A stretch of DNA of 64,000 bases from Micromonospora lupini str. Lupac 08 (GCF_000297395.2 NZ_HF570108.1:3551297-3615296); one strand, 5' to 3'. Positions 41,337-49,689 are shown, counted from the first letter of the stretch. Notes: generated by a model from the letters alone, not told the origin. A program made the numbers and translations.

Positions 41337-42707
41337 TCAGGCGGGGAGGGTCCAGCGCTGGTTGGCGCCGGCGAAGCAGTCCCAGATCTGGAGTCGGGCG
41401 CCGTCGGCGGAGCTGTTGTCGGTGACGTCCAGGCACTTGTTGGACTGCGGGTTGCGCAGGGTGCGGTTGGACTGCGCCTGCCAGACCTGCGCGCCGCTGC
41501 CGTTGCAGTCGTACAGCTGCACCTTGGCGCCGTTGGCGGTGGAGCCGCTGGCGATGTCGGCGCACTTGCCGAGGGCGCGCAGCGTGCCGTCGCTGGCGAC
41601 GGTCCAGGTCTGCGCGTTGGTGCCGTTGCAGCCCCAGAGCTGGATGGCGGCGCCGTTGGCGGTGCTCGCGGAGGCCACGTCGACGCACTTGCCGCCGAGG
41701 CCGGTGATCTGGCCGGTACGACCGGACGGCGGCGGGGTGGTGCCGCCCATGATGGTGTCGTACATGGCGCTGACCAGCGAGGTGGAGCCGGTGGTGTCCT
41801 GCGACAGCTCCCAGTTCATGACGCCGCCGGCGTTCGCGAGGGCCCACTGCGTCTTGCGCTTGACGGTCGGGACGCCGTTGTAGCACTGCTGCGCGCCGCC
41901 GGCGGTGGTGCAGTCCCGGTTGGCGTTGGCCGGGTCCAGGGCGACGAGCGCCGAGTACGTGTAGTAGCCGGGGCGGCTGTAGAACGGGATGCCGAGGACG
42001 GCCTTGCTGGCCGGCAGGCCGCGGGACTTCCACAGGTTGATGCTGTTGATCGACCAGTCGTAGTTGGAGTGCGGGCTGCCGCCGTCGTACGCCATGATGT
42101 TGAGCCAGTCGACCTGGCCGAACACGGCCGTCGGCACGCCGTCGAGGTAGTAGCCCTCGGAGACGACGGCAGCGGTGAGCAGCTTGCCGCGGCTGTGCAT
42201 GGCGCTGCCGAGCTGGGTCATGACCTGGCTGTAGTTGTTCGCCGAGGCGCCCGGGTCGGGGTACTCCCAGTCGATGTCGACGCCGTCGAGGTTGTACTGG
42301 TTGACGAAGTTGACCAGGTTGTTGACGAAGGCGCTCCGGCTGCCGGAGTTGCCGGCGAGGGCCTCGAAGGCCGAGTCGTTGCCGTCGTTCCAGCCGCCGA
42401 CGGCGATCGAGACCTTGACGTTGTTGGCGTGGGCCTGGGAGACCAGCGAGGAGAGCTTGCTCGGGTTCTCCACCGCGCGCAGGCTGCCGTCGTTGTTGGG
42501 CAGCACGAAGGCGTAGTTGATGTGGGTGAGCTTGTTGTACTGGATCGTGTTGACGTTGCCAGCCCACGAGGGCATGTAGCCGACGCTCTTGAAGTTGTTC
42601 GGCAGCACCACGGCCTGCGCGGCGGTGGGGACGAGGGTGACGGTGGCGGCGGCGGTGGCCAGGGCGAGCAGGCCGGCGGCGAGGGCGCGGCGCAGTGGTG
42701 AGGACAT
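41337..42707 (-). CDS. secreted GH18 chitinase with ricin-type CBM13
   Basis: 456 residues. Signal peptide SSPLRRALAAGLLALATAAATVTLVPTAAQA. GH18 barrel at ~35-315: SVGYMPSWAGN, VSIAVGGWNDG and the catalytic DGVDIDWEYP with Glu148 as proton donor; IMAYDGG and WELSQDT complete the site. A short PPPSGRT linker precedes a ~125-residue ricin-B lectin (CBM13) with three repeats, each ending QxW (TNAQTWTV, GAQVWQAQ, NQRWTLPA). Hydrolyses chitin outside the cell. Start ATG after GGGAAGG. Own promoter at 42808-42837; terminator shared with the convergent HxlR gene. Confidence 0.95.
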   Translation of the reverse strand: MSSPLRRALAAGLLALATAAATVTLVPTAAQAVVLPNNFKSVGYMPSWAGNVNTIQYNKLTHINYAFVLPNNDGSLRAVENPSKLSSLVSQAHANNVKVSIAVGGWNDGNDSAFEALAGNSGSRSAFVNNLVNFVNQYNLDGVDIDWEYPDPGASANNYSQVMTQLGSAMHSRGKLLTAAVVSEGYYLDGVPTAVFGQVDWLNIMAYDGGSPHSNYDWSINSINLWKSRGLPASKAVLGIPFYSRPGYYTYSALVALDPANANRDCTTAGGAQQCYNGVPTVKRKTQWALANAGGVMNWELSQDTTGSTSLVSAMYDTIMGGTTPPPSGRTGQITGLGGKCVDVASASTANGAAIQLWGCNGTNAQTWTVASDGTLRALGKCADIASGSTANGAKVQLYDCNGSGAQVWQAQSNRTLRNPQSNKCLDVTDNSSADGARLQIWDCFAGANQRWTLPA

Positions 42708-42791
42708 CGGGGGCCTTCCCGTGGGCGGGGGACGACGCCCGCCCGCGCAGGGTTGTCGCGGGCGGGAATTGCGGGACGCAGGAACGGGTGG

Positions 42792-42837
42792 GCCTCGAGG
42801 CAGCCAAATCTTAAAGAGTGTTAACTGTCCCCGTCAA
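42792..42837 (-). promoter_or_regulatory. chitinase promoter and GCCTCGAGGC palindrome
   Basis: Minus strand: -35 TTGACG (42832-42837), 18 bp, -10 TAAGAT (42808-42813). Immediately downstream of the -10 is a perfect 10-bp palindrome GCCTCGAGGC (42792-42801). No DasR-type site (TGGTCTAGACCA-like) was seen. Confidence 0.6.
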
Positions 42838-42912
42838 TCAACGCCGGTGGATTTCCTCGCCTGGGCGGATGCGGGCTTCTGGGGATGCCCAAACGACCGT
42901 TAAGCTCACGGG

Positions 42913-44022
42913 GTGGGAACCGATGAGTTGTACCCGCCGGACCGGCTGATCGCGGCGCAACGCGCCACCGCCGCCGCCGGCCTGGACGCGCTGCTGCTCA
43001 CGCCCGGCTCCGACCTGCGCTACCTGACCGGGTACGACGCCCACGTGGGGGAGCGGCTGACCTGCCTGGTGCTGCCCGCCGAGGGCGTGCCCACGCTCAT
43101 CGTGCCCAGACTGGAACGTCCGGCCGCGGAGGCGGCGCCCAACACCGGCGTCCGCATCGTCGACCACCCCGACGGCGTCGACCCGTACCCCCTGGTCGTC
43201 GCCGCCCTCGACGGCCCGCCGGCGGCGGTCGGGCTCGCCGACCGGATGTGGGCCGAGCAGGTCCTCGCCCTGCGCGCGGCGCTGCCCGGCGCCGCGCAGC
43301 GGCTCGCCGGTGAGGCGCTGCGCGAGCTGCGGATCCGCAAGTCCCCGGCCGAGGTGGCGGCACTGGCCGACGCCGGCGCGGCCATCGACGAGGTGCATCT
43401 GCGGATGGGCCGGTGGCTGCGTCCCGGCCGCACCGAGGCCGAGGTGGCGGCCGACATCGCGGCGGCGATCCGCGACGCCGGGCACGTCAGCGTCGACTTC
43501 GTCATCGTGGCCGCCGGACCGAACGGGGCCAGCCCGCACCACGGCACCTCGGACCGGCCGATCGGCGCCGGCGAGCCGGTGGTGGTCGACATCGGCGGCA
43601 CGATGCCGTCGGGCTACCGCTCGGACTGCACGCGCACCTACGTGGCGGGCGGGCCGGCGCCTGCCGACTTCGTCGACTACTACGCGGTGCTGCACGCCGC
43701 CCAGGGTGCGGCGGTGGCGGCGGTGCGCCCCGGGATCACCGGCGCGACGGCCGACGCGGCAGCCCGGGAGCCGATCACCGCCGCCGGTTACGGCGACGCG
43801 TTCCTGCACCGCACCGGGCACGGCATCGGCCTGGACGGCCACGAGGAGCCCTACCTGGTGGCCGGTAACGACCGGCCCCTGGAGGCCGGCATGGCGTTCT
43901 CCATCGAACCGGGCATCTACCTGGCGGGCCGGCACGGCGCCCGCATCGAGGACATCGTCGTCTGCACGACGGACGGCGTGCAGCGGCTCAACACCACCCC
44001 CACGGAGCTCATCGCGCTATGA
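42913..44022 (+). CDS. M24-family metallopeptidase (Xaa-Pro dipeptidase-like)
   Basis: 369 residues from GTG. An N-terminal creatinase domain (LLTPGSDLRYLTGYDAH) precedes the pita-bread M24 domain with metal ligands in VVDIGGTMPSGYRSDCTRTY (Asp, Asp), HRTGHGIGLDGHEEP (His), FSIEPGIYL (Glu) and ARIEDIVV (Glu). Cleaves dipeptides with Pro at the second position, in the cytosol. Its stop overlaps the acyl-CoA dehydrogenase start (ATGA), so the two are coupled. Confidence 0.92.
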   Translation: MGTDELYPPDRLIAAQRATAAAGLDALLLTPGSDLRYLTGYDAHVGERLTCLVLPAEGVPTLIVPRLERPAAEAAPNTGVRIVDHPDGVDPYPLVVAALDGPPAAVGLADRMWAEQVLALRAALPGAAQRLAGEALRELRIRKSPAEVAALADAGAAIDEVHLRMGRWLRPGRTEAEVAADIAAAIRDAGHVSVDFVIVAAGPNGASPHHGTSDRPIGAGEPVVVDIGGTMPSGYRSDCTRTYVAGGPAPADFVDYYAVLHAAQGAAVAAVRPGITGATADAAAREPITAAGYGDAFLHRTGHGIGLDGHEEPYLVAGNDRPLEAGMAFSIEPGIYLAGRHGARIEDIVVCTTDGVQRLNTTPTELIAL

Positions 44023-45161
44023 CTGTCGACCGGATCCTCCCCACCGACGAGGCCCACGACCTGCTGGACCTCGCCACCGAGCTGGCCGACCGCGAGCTCG
44101 CGCCGAAGGCCGCAGGCTTCGAGGAACGCGCCGAGTTCCCCCGCGAGGTGCTGCGCACCATCGGCCGCGCCGGCCTGCTCGGCCTGCCCTACGCCGAGGA
44201 ACACGGCGGCGCCGCGCAGCCGTACGAGGTGTACCTGCAGGTGCTGGAGATCCTGGCCAGCCGGTGGCTCGCGGTCGCCGAGGCGGTGAGCGTGCACACC
44301 CTGAGCTGCTACCCGGTCGCCGCGTTCGGCACCGCCGAGCAGCGCAAGCTCCTGCCGGACATGCTCGGCGGCGAGCTGCTCGGCGCGTACTGCCTCTCCG
44401 AGCCGCAGGGCGGCTCCGACGCGGCGGCGCTGAGCACCCGCGCGGTCCGCGACGGCGACGCGTACGTCGTCTCCGGCACCAAGGCGTGGATCACGCACGC
44501 CCGGGTGGCCGACTTCTACAACGTCTTCTGCCGCACCGGCGGGCCCGGCCCGAAGGGCATCTCCTGCCTGGTCGCCGACGCGGGCACCGCCGGCATCGCG
44601 CCGCAGGCCGCCGAGCGGACCATGGGGCTGCGGTCGTCGCCGGTGGCGCAGATCGCGTTCGAGGAGGCGCGGGTGCCGGCCGACCGCCTCGTCGGCGGCG
44701 AGGGCGCGGGCTTCACCATCGCGATGTCCGCGCTGGACTCGGGTCGCCTCGGCATCGCGGCGTGCGCGGTCGGTCTCGCCCAGGCCGCGCTCGACTACGC
44801 CGTCGGCTACGCCCGGGAGCGCCAGCAGTTCGGCCGGTCCATCATCGACTTCCAGGGTCTCGGTTTCCTCCTCGCCGACGCGGCCACCCAGATCTCCGCC
44901 GCCCGCGCGCTGACGCTCGCGGCGGCCCGGCTGCGCGACGCCGGTCGGCCGTACTCGATCGAGGCGGCGAAGGCGAAGCTCTTCGCCTCCGACGTGGCGA
45001 TGCGGGTGACCACCGACGCCGTGCAGGTGCTCGGCGGCGCGGGCTACGTCAGCGATCACCCGGTCGAGCGGTACATGCGGGAGGCGAAGGTGCTGCAGAT
45101 CGTGGAGGGCACCAACCAGATCCAGCGGTTGGTGATCTCCCGGGCGCTCGCCAAGGGCTGA
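44019..45161 (+). CDS. acyl-CoA dehydrogenase
   Basis: 380 residues. All family blocks are present: YCLSEPQGGSDAAALSTRA (FAD site), GTKAWITHARVADFYNVF, RQQFGRSIIDFQGLGFLLAD and the C-terminal LQIVEGTNQIQRLVISR, where Glu is the catalytic base of the short/medium-chain group. Oxidises an acyl-CoA to the enoyl-CoA using FAD and electron-transfer flavoprotein. Coupled to the M24 peptidase; the shared substrate pathway is not clear. An Lrp-type regulator follows 65 bp later on the same strand. Confidence 0.93.
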   Translation: MTVDRILPTDEAHDLLDLATELADRELAPKAAGFEERAEFPREVLRTIGRAGLLGLPYAEEHGGAAQPYEVYLQVLEILASRWLAVAEAVSVHTLSCYPVAAFGTAEQRKLLPDMLGGELLGAYCLSEPQGGSDAAALSTRAVRDGDAYVVSGTKAWITHARVADFYNVFCRTGGPGPKGISCLVADAGTAGIAPQAAERTMGLRSSPVAQIAFEEARVPADRLVGGEGAGFTIAMSALDSGRLGIAACAVGLAQAALDYAVGYARERQQFGRSIIDFQGLGFLLADAATQISAARALTLAAARLRDAGRPYSIEAAKAKLFASDVAMRVTTDAVQVLGGAGYVSDHPVERYMREAKVLQIVEGTNQIQRLVISRALAKG

Positions 45162-45225
45162 GACGGCGGGGTCAGCGCGGCGGTCGTCGTCGCCGTCGGG
45201 CCGATTTCCCGGTAGGTTGCACGCC

Positions 45226-45732
45226 GTGGAGGAGATCGACCGCGCCATCGTCGCTGCGCTGACCGCTGACGGCCGTCTGTCGTACACCGACCTGGCCGAG
45301 AAGGTGGGGCTGTCGGTGTCCGCCGTGCACCAGCGGGTGCGCCGGCTGGAGCAACGCGGGGTGCTCAAGGGGTACGCCGCCCGGGTGTCGTTCGAGGCGC
45401 TGGACCTGCCGTTGACGGCGTTCGTGGCGATCCGGCCGTTCGACCCGTCGCAGCCGGACGACGCGCCGGAGCGGCTGGCCCACCTGCCGGAGATCGACTC
45501 GTGCTACTCGGTGGCGGGGGAGGACTTCTACCTGCTGCTGGTGCGGGTGGCCAGCCCGGCGGACCTGGAGCGGGTGCTCCAGGAGATCCGCACCTCGGCG
45601 AACGTGACGACCCGGACGACAGTGGTGCTGTCCACGCCGTACGAGAACCGTCCGCCGAAGATCAGTGCCGGGGCGCCGAGTCGGTCGCGGTCCCGGGCGC
45701 CGGAGGAGCCGGCTGGTTCCACCGCAGGATGA
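45226..45732 (+). CDS. Lrp/AsnC-family transcriptional regulator
   Basis: 168 residues from GTG (MEEIDRAIVAALTADGRLSYTDLAEKVGLSVSAVHQRVRRLEQRGVLKGYAARV). HTH then an AsnC/RAM ligand domain (PLTAFVAIRPF...VAGEDFYLLLVRVASPADLERVLQEIR). It ends in a ~25-residue basic/Pro tail (SRSRSRAPEEPAGSTAG) that overlaps the convergent histidine-phosphatase gene by 71 bp. Lrp proteins sense amino acids; the target could be the upstream peptidase/dehydrogenase pair (inference). A TTG nine bases upstream is an alternative start. Confidence 0.9.
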   Translation: MEEIDRAIVAALTADGRLSYTDLAEKVGLSVSAVHQRVRRLEQRGVLKGYAARVSFEALDLPLTAFVAIRPFDPSQPDDAPERLAHLPEIDSCYSVAGEDFYLLLVRVASPADLERVLQEIRTSANVTTRTTVVLSTPYENRPPKISAGAPSRSRSRAPEEPAGSTAG

Positions 45733-46273
45733 CCTGCCGACCGTGCTCGTGACCGAGCGCGCTGACCGTTGCGGTGTCCAGGCGTAGCCGTCCCCCGGCG
45801 GACGGGGGCAGCCCGATCCAGCGGGCGCCGAGCACCCGCAGGCTGTGCGCGTGGCCGACAAGCGCCACGGTGCCCCGGTCGAGCAGTGGCGTGACGCGGG
45901 CCAGCACGCGGTCGAGCCGGTCACCCACCTGCGCGGGTGACTCCCCGCCGGGACAGCCGTCGGTCCAGATGTTCCAGTGCGGATCGTCGTCGTGGATGTC
46001 GACTGTGGTGCGGCCCTCGTACTCGCCGTAGTTCCACTCGCTGAGGTCCTCGTCGACCGCGTCGACGGTGAGCCCGGCCAGCTGCGCGGTGCGCAGCGCC
46101 CGGGAGCGAGGGCTGGACAGCACGGTGACGAAGCGCCGGCCGGCCAGGAACGCGGCGAGGGTGCGGGCCTGTCGCTCGCCGTCGGGGGTCAGCTCCAGGT
46201 CGGTGTACGAGGTGTGCCGCAGGCTGGCGCTCCAGGTGGTCTCGCCGTGCCGGATCAGCAGGAGCTCTCCCAT
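45662..46273 (-). CDS. histidine phosphatase (phosphoglycerate mutase-like)
   Basis: 203 residues. The catalytic RHG motif is LLLIRHGETTWSASLRHTSYTDLELTPDGERQA, with partner residues in LSSPRSRALRTAQLAG, the acidic LSEWNYGEYEG and the second His in VALVGHAHSLRVLGARW. Hydrolyses phosphate esters via a phospho-His; substrate unknown. Its 3' end lies inside the Lrp gene on the opposite strand. Confidence 0.92.
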   Translation of the reverse strand: MGELLLIRHGETTWSASLRHTSYTDLELTPDGERQARTLAAFLAGRRFVTVLSSPRSRALRTAQLAGLTVDAVDEDLSEWNYGEYEGRTTVDIHDDDPHWNIWTDGCPGGESPAQVGDRLDRVLARVTPLLDRGTVALVGHAHSLRVLGARWIGLPPSAGGRLRLDTATVSALGHEHGRQVILRWNQPAPPAPGTATDSAPRH

Positions 46274-46371
46274 GAGGCCAGTTAACCATCGCGGCGGGGT
46301 CGGCAGAGCGGCCCTCCCTCAACCTATCTTCCTAGGATGCCTTACGCGGTGTGGGCCGCCCAACACCACCG

Positions 46372-46396
46372 GTTTCGGCACCGGGAGAGCGGGCAA
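46372..46396 (+). promoter_or_regulatory. possible SigB-type promoter of csbD-like gene
   Basis: GTTT (46372-46375), 15 bp, GGGCAA (46391-46396), about 35 bp before the ATG. One or two mismatches to the GNNT-N14-16-GGGTAY consensus (known for Streptomyces SigB). CsbD is a general-stress protein, which fits. Confidence 0.45.
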
Positions 46397-46431
46397 CCGA
46401 GCCTCGACAACCGCCAGACCGAGGAGGCGCG

Positions 46432-46626
46432 ATGAGCTTCACCGAGAAGGCAAAGAACAAGGTCGAGCAGATGGCCGGTGCCGCGAGAGAGCGCGTCGGC
46501 GACATGACCGACAACGAGTCGATGCGTGGCGAGGGCGCCAGCCAGCAGGGTGACGCACGTGCCAAGCAGACCGGTCAGAACATGAAGGATGCCGGCAGCA
46601 AGATCAAGGACGCTTTCAACAAGTGA
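46432..46626 (+). CDS. csbD: CsbD-family general stress protein
   Basis: 64 residues, ATG after GAGGAGG. MSFTEKAKNKVEQMAGAARERVGDMT and the repeated NMKDAGSKIKDAF are the CsbD pattern: small, charged, predicted helical and disordered. Function not established; induced by general stress in Bacillus. Longer frames upstream have no support. Confidence 0.92.
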   Translation: MSFTEKAKNKVEQMAGAARERVGDMTDNESMRGEGASQQGDARAKQTGQNMKDAGSKIKDAFNK

Positions 46627-46699
46627 CCTGAGCGGTCTGCGGGTCCCCGGGCGCACCGTCGCCCGGGGACCCGACGCGTGCGGCCGCTAGGGTCGGCGC

Positions 46700-47050
46700 G
46701 TGACAGTGCTCCGTTCCCTGGTGTTGTTCGTGCTGGCAGCCCTGGCCGAGATCGGTGGCGCCTGGTTGGTCTGGCAGGGGTGGAGGGAACAGCGCGGCCT
46801 GTGGTGGATCGCCGCCGGAGTGGTCGCGCTGGGCTGTTACGGCTTCGTGGCCACGTTCCAGCCGGACGCGAACTTCGGCCGGATCCTGGCCGCGTACGGA
46901 GGGGTGTTCGTGGCGGGCTCGTTGGGCTGGGCGATGGTCGTGGACGGTTTCCGGCCGGACCGCTGGGACCTGGCCGGCGCCGCGCTGTGCCTGCTGGGCG
47001 TCGCGGTCATCATGTACGCCCCGCGCGCTGGTGGGCTCGCGGGGCAGTGA
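46700..47050 (+). CDS. YnfA-family small membrane protein
   Basis: 116 residues, four hydrophobic helices: LRSLVLFVLAALAEIGGAWLVWQG, GLWWIAAGVVALGCYGFVATFQP, GRILAAYGGVFVAGSLGWAMVVDG and WDLAGAALCLLGVAVIMYAPR. LAEIGGAWLVWQ is the YnfA signature, related to small multidrug transporters; function is not proven. The GTG has a weak ribosome site. Confidence 0.92.
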   Translation: MTVLRSLVLFVLAALAEIGGAWLVWQGWREQRGLWWIAAGVVALGCYGFVATFQPDANFGRILAAYGGVFVAGSLGWAMVVDGFRPDRWDLAGAALCLLGVAVIMYAPRAGGLAGQ

Positions 47051-47068
47051 GCGTTCCTCGCGTCTGCG

Positions 47069-48031
47069 ATGATTCGCGGCGTGATCCGACCCGGGCTTCG
47101 CCCGTTCTGGTGTGGCGTACTGGTGGTGGCTGCCGTTGTCGGCGCTGCCGGGTGCACGGCGTCCCGGGTGCCACCGCAGGAGCAGCCGGTCTTCGTCGGG
47201 TCGTCCGCCTCGTCCGCCGTGCCGTCGGCCGGCGCCGCCGTATCGCCGGCGACGCCGACGGTTTCCGGCAGGCCGCAGGGCGCTCCGACGTCGAGGGGTC
47301 CCGGTGCGTCGCCGGTGGTTCCGACGCCTACCGTTCCCGGGGCGTCGCGGGTGGGGACCAGGGCGCCGGTGGTCGATCACGGGCCGCGGACGGGTGACAG
47401 GGTCGCGTTGACGTTCGACGCGGACATGACCGACGGGATGCTTGCCAACCTGCGCGCCGGCCGGGTGCGGTCGTACGCGAACCTGCGCATCCTGGACCTG
47501 CTGGAGCGGGAGCAGGTGCCGGCGACGTTCTTCCTGACCGGCAAGTGGGTGCAGCGCTATCCCGACGTGACCCGGCGGATCGCCGGGAATCCGCGCTTCG
47601 AGCTGGCCAACCACACGTACGGGCACGCGGCGTTCACCGCCGACTGTTACGACCTGCCGCGGCTGCCGGTCGACGAGCTGGCAGCCGACGTGGCGAAGAC
47701 GTTCGAGGTGATCGAGCCGTACGGCGGCCGGCAGACCAGGTACTTCCGCTTTCCGGGGCTCTGCCACGACGCAGCGGCGCTGGACGCGCTGGCGCCGCTG
47801 GGCGTGACTGTCGTCGACGGTGACGTGGTGAGCGGTGATCCGTTCGCGAAGGCGTGGAAGCCGTTGGTGCGTGCGGTGCTGGACCACGTACGCCCGGGGT
47901 CGGTGGTGATCATGCACGTGACCGAGGCGAACGCGGCGATGACGGATGAGGCGTTGCCGCACATCCTGGCCGGGCTACGGGAGCGCGGGTTGACGCCGGC
48001 GCCGTTGTCCGAGGTGCTGGCCAAGGGCTGA
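47069..48031 (+). CDS. polysaccharide deacetylase (NodB-domain) lipoprotein
   Basis: 320 residues. Lipoprotein signal ending at Cys29 (AAVVGAAGC), then a Ser/Pro/Thr-rich linker of ~70 residues. The NodB domain begins VALTFDADMTDGM: the first catalytic motif is TFDAD, not the usual TFDDG; the metal pair is in ANHTYGHAAF (HxxxH), and YFRFPGLC and VVIMHVTEAN complete it. Acts on acetylated glycans (peptidoglycan or chitin) outside the membrane. It ends 3 bp from the convergent oxidoreductase gene. Confidence 0.87.
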   Translation: MIRGVIRPGLRPFWCGVLVVAAVVGAAGCTASRVPPQEQPVFVGSSASSAVPSAGAAVSPATPTVSGRPQGAPTSRGPGASPVVPTPTVPGASRVGTRAPVVDHGPRTGDRVALTFDADMTDGMLANLRAGRVRSYANLRILDLLEREQVPATFFLTGKWVQRYPDVTRRIAGNPRFELANHTYGHAAFTADCYDLPRLPVDELAADVAKTFEVIEPYGGRQTRYFRFPGLCHDAAALDALAPLGVTVVDGDVVSGDPFAKAWKPLVRAVLDHVRPGSVVIMHVTEANAAMTDEALPHILAGLRERGLTPAPLSEVLAKG

Positions 48032-48034
48032 GGG

Positions 48035-48979
48035 TCAGCTTTCGCGGACGTCGTCGACGGTCAGGACGATCTTGCCGCGGCGGGATCCGCGCTCGGCCGT
48101 CCGGTGCGCGTCGGCCGCTTTCGCCAGGGGGAAGGCAGCTTCGATCGGCACCCTGAGCCGGCCCTCGGTGAACAGTTCGGCTGCGGCGGGCAGTCCGTGG
48201 CGGCCGTCGGGTTCGCCGGCCAGTTGTCCCATGGACAGGCGGACGCCGTGGGTGGGGGCGGTGAAGTCGGCCAGGGTGAGCACCGCTGTCGGGTCGCCGG
48301 TGAGGTGGAGCAGTTCGGCCAGGGACCCGGCGCCGGCGACGTCGAGGGCGCGGTCGATCCGGGTCGCTCCCACGGCGTCGAGGCGGTTCGTGAGGTCGGG
48401 GCCGTAGGTGACGGGTGTCGCCCCGATCTGGCGGAGGAGGTCGTGGTTGTCGGCGCGGGCGGTGCCGATGACGTGGACGCCGCGAGCGGCGGCGAGTTGG
48501 ACGGCGATGCTGCCGACACCGCCGGCGGCGCCGTCGACGAGGAGTGTCATGCCGGGCCGTAGGTCCAGCAGGTCGAGGGCCCGGGTGGCGGTTTCGATGC
48601 TGGTGCCGGCCGCGCCTGCCTGGGTCCACGGCATGGTGGTGGGCTTGTGCGTCCAGAGCTGGAGGACCGCGGACTGTGCGCTCGCGCCGCCGAGTCTGGC
48701 CAGTTCGACGATGCCGAAGACATGGTCGCCGAGGGTGACCCCGTCGACGTCGTCGCCGATCTCGTCGACGATGCCTGCCGCGTCGACGCCGGGGATGTGG
48801 GGCAGCGGCAGGTGGGCGCTCATCGGGGTGCGGCCGGAGCGGAGGCCGATGTCGACGGGGGAGACGCCGGCGGCCTGGACGCGGATGCGGATCTGGCCGG
48901 CCCGGGGGTGTGGCGCGTCGGTGGTGCCGAGGTGGAGTACCTCGGGACCGCCGAACCGGTCGTACTGCACGGCGAACAT
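48035..48979 (-). CDS. NADP-dependent zinc-independent quinone-type oxidoreductase
   Basis: 314 residues from ATG after AGGAG. MDR-superfamily pattern: MFAVQYDRFGGPEVLHLG, AGVSPVDIGLRSGR, PGVDAAGIVDEIGDDVDG and the cofactor fold LLVDGAAGGVGSIAVQLAAARGVHVIGTAR. No structural zinc cysteines, so it belongs to the quinone oxidoreductase group. Reduces quinones or enones with NADPH. A TetR gene diverges from it, the typical arrangement for an inducible detoxifying enzyme. Confidence 0.92.
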   Translation of the reverse strand: MFAVQYDRFGGPEVLHLGTTDAPHPRAGQIRIRVQAAGVSPVDIGLRSGRTPMSAHLPLPHIPGVDAAGIVDEIGDDVDGVTLGDHVFGIVELARLGGASAQSAVLQLWTHKPTTMPWTQAGAAGTSIETATRALDLLDLRPGMTLLVDGAAGGVGSIAVQLAAARGVHVIGTARADNHDLLRQIGATPVTYGPDLTNRLDAVGATRIDRALDVAGAGSLAELLHLTGDPTAVLTLADFTAPTHGVRLSMGQLAGEPDGRHGLPAAAELFTEGRLRVPIEAAFPLAKAADAHRTAERGSRRGKIVLTVDDVRES

Positions 48980-49034
48980 CAAGGGCTCCTCTACCTGGGG
49001 TGACGTGGTGGTGGTCGTACTGTAGGCATGGAAA

Positions 49035-49050
49035 CGGAGCAGGCGTTCCG
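49035..49050. promoter_or_regulatory. possible TetR operator between oxidoreductase and TetR genes
   Basis: CGGAGC-AGGC-GTTCCG: 5 of 6 arm bases are symmetric, within a 105-bp divergent promoter region. Confidence 0.35.
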
Positions 49051-49084
49051 CTGTGGGGGCAAGTGAGAGGAAGGCCGGCCGGAG

Positions 49085-49642
49085 ATGACTCAGATGCGGC
49101 GTGCCGATGCCCGGTCCAACCGTGATCGGGTGGTGGCGGCGGCACGGGAGGCGTTCGCGGCGGCGGGGCTCGAGGTGCCCATGCGGGAGGTGGCGCGACG
49201 GGCGGGGGTGGGTGTGGCGACCCTGTACCGGCACTTTCCGACGCGTACGGAGTTGGTCGCGACGGTCCTGGCCGAGCGTGTGGCCGACTGTGGTGTGCAG
49301 ATGCGCCGCGCGCTTGACGATCCGGATCCGTGGCGGGCGCTGGCCGGGGTGGTGCGTGTGTTCGCCGAGCGGCAGATTCATGATCGGGCGCTCAACGAGG
49401 CGTTGTTGGGGCCGGGTGCGGTGGGTGCGGCGTTTCAGGAGGAGCGGCGGGAGCACGCGCAGGCGTTGAACGTGCTTGTGGTGCGGGCCCGGGCGGCGGG
49501 GGTGCTGCGCGGCGGCGTCGACGCGGACGACGTCCGGGCCGGCCTGTTGGCCATCGCGTCGCTTCGGCGGTTGCCGGCAGCGACGAGCGCCCGGGTGATC
49601 GGTAGGGTCGCCGATCTGGTGCTCGCCGGTATCCGCGCCTGA
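49085..49642 (+). CDS. TetR/AcrR-family repressor
   Basis: 185 residues. N-terminal HTH: NRDRVVAAAREAFAAAGLEVPMREVARRAGVGVATLYRHFPTRTELVATVLAERV. The C-terminal ligand domain is helical (VRVFAERQIHDRALNEALLGPG). ATG with GGAG upstream. Probably represses the divergent oxidoreductase. Confidence 0.93.
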   Translation: MTQMRRADARSNRDRVVAAAREAFAAAGLEVPMREVARRAGVGVATLYRHFPTRTELVATVLAERVADCGVQMRRALDDPDPWRALAGVVRVFAERQIHDRALNEALLGPGAVGAAFQEERREHAQALNVLVVRARAAGVLRGGVDADDVRAGLLAIASLRRLPAATSARVIGRVADLVLAGIRA

Positions 49643-49689
49643 CCGGTGCGGGCTGTCACGGTTGTGGTCGCACCGGACATGGACTGGAC

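Noticed and set aside
42838..42912. DasR-like or other known chitin-responsive site before the chitinase
   Set aside because: No sequence close to the DasR consensus was found between the promoter and the neighbouring gene.
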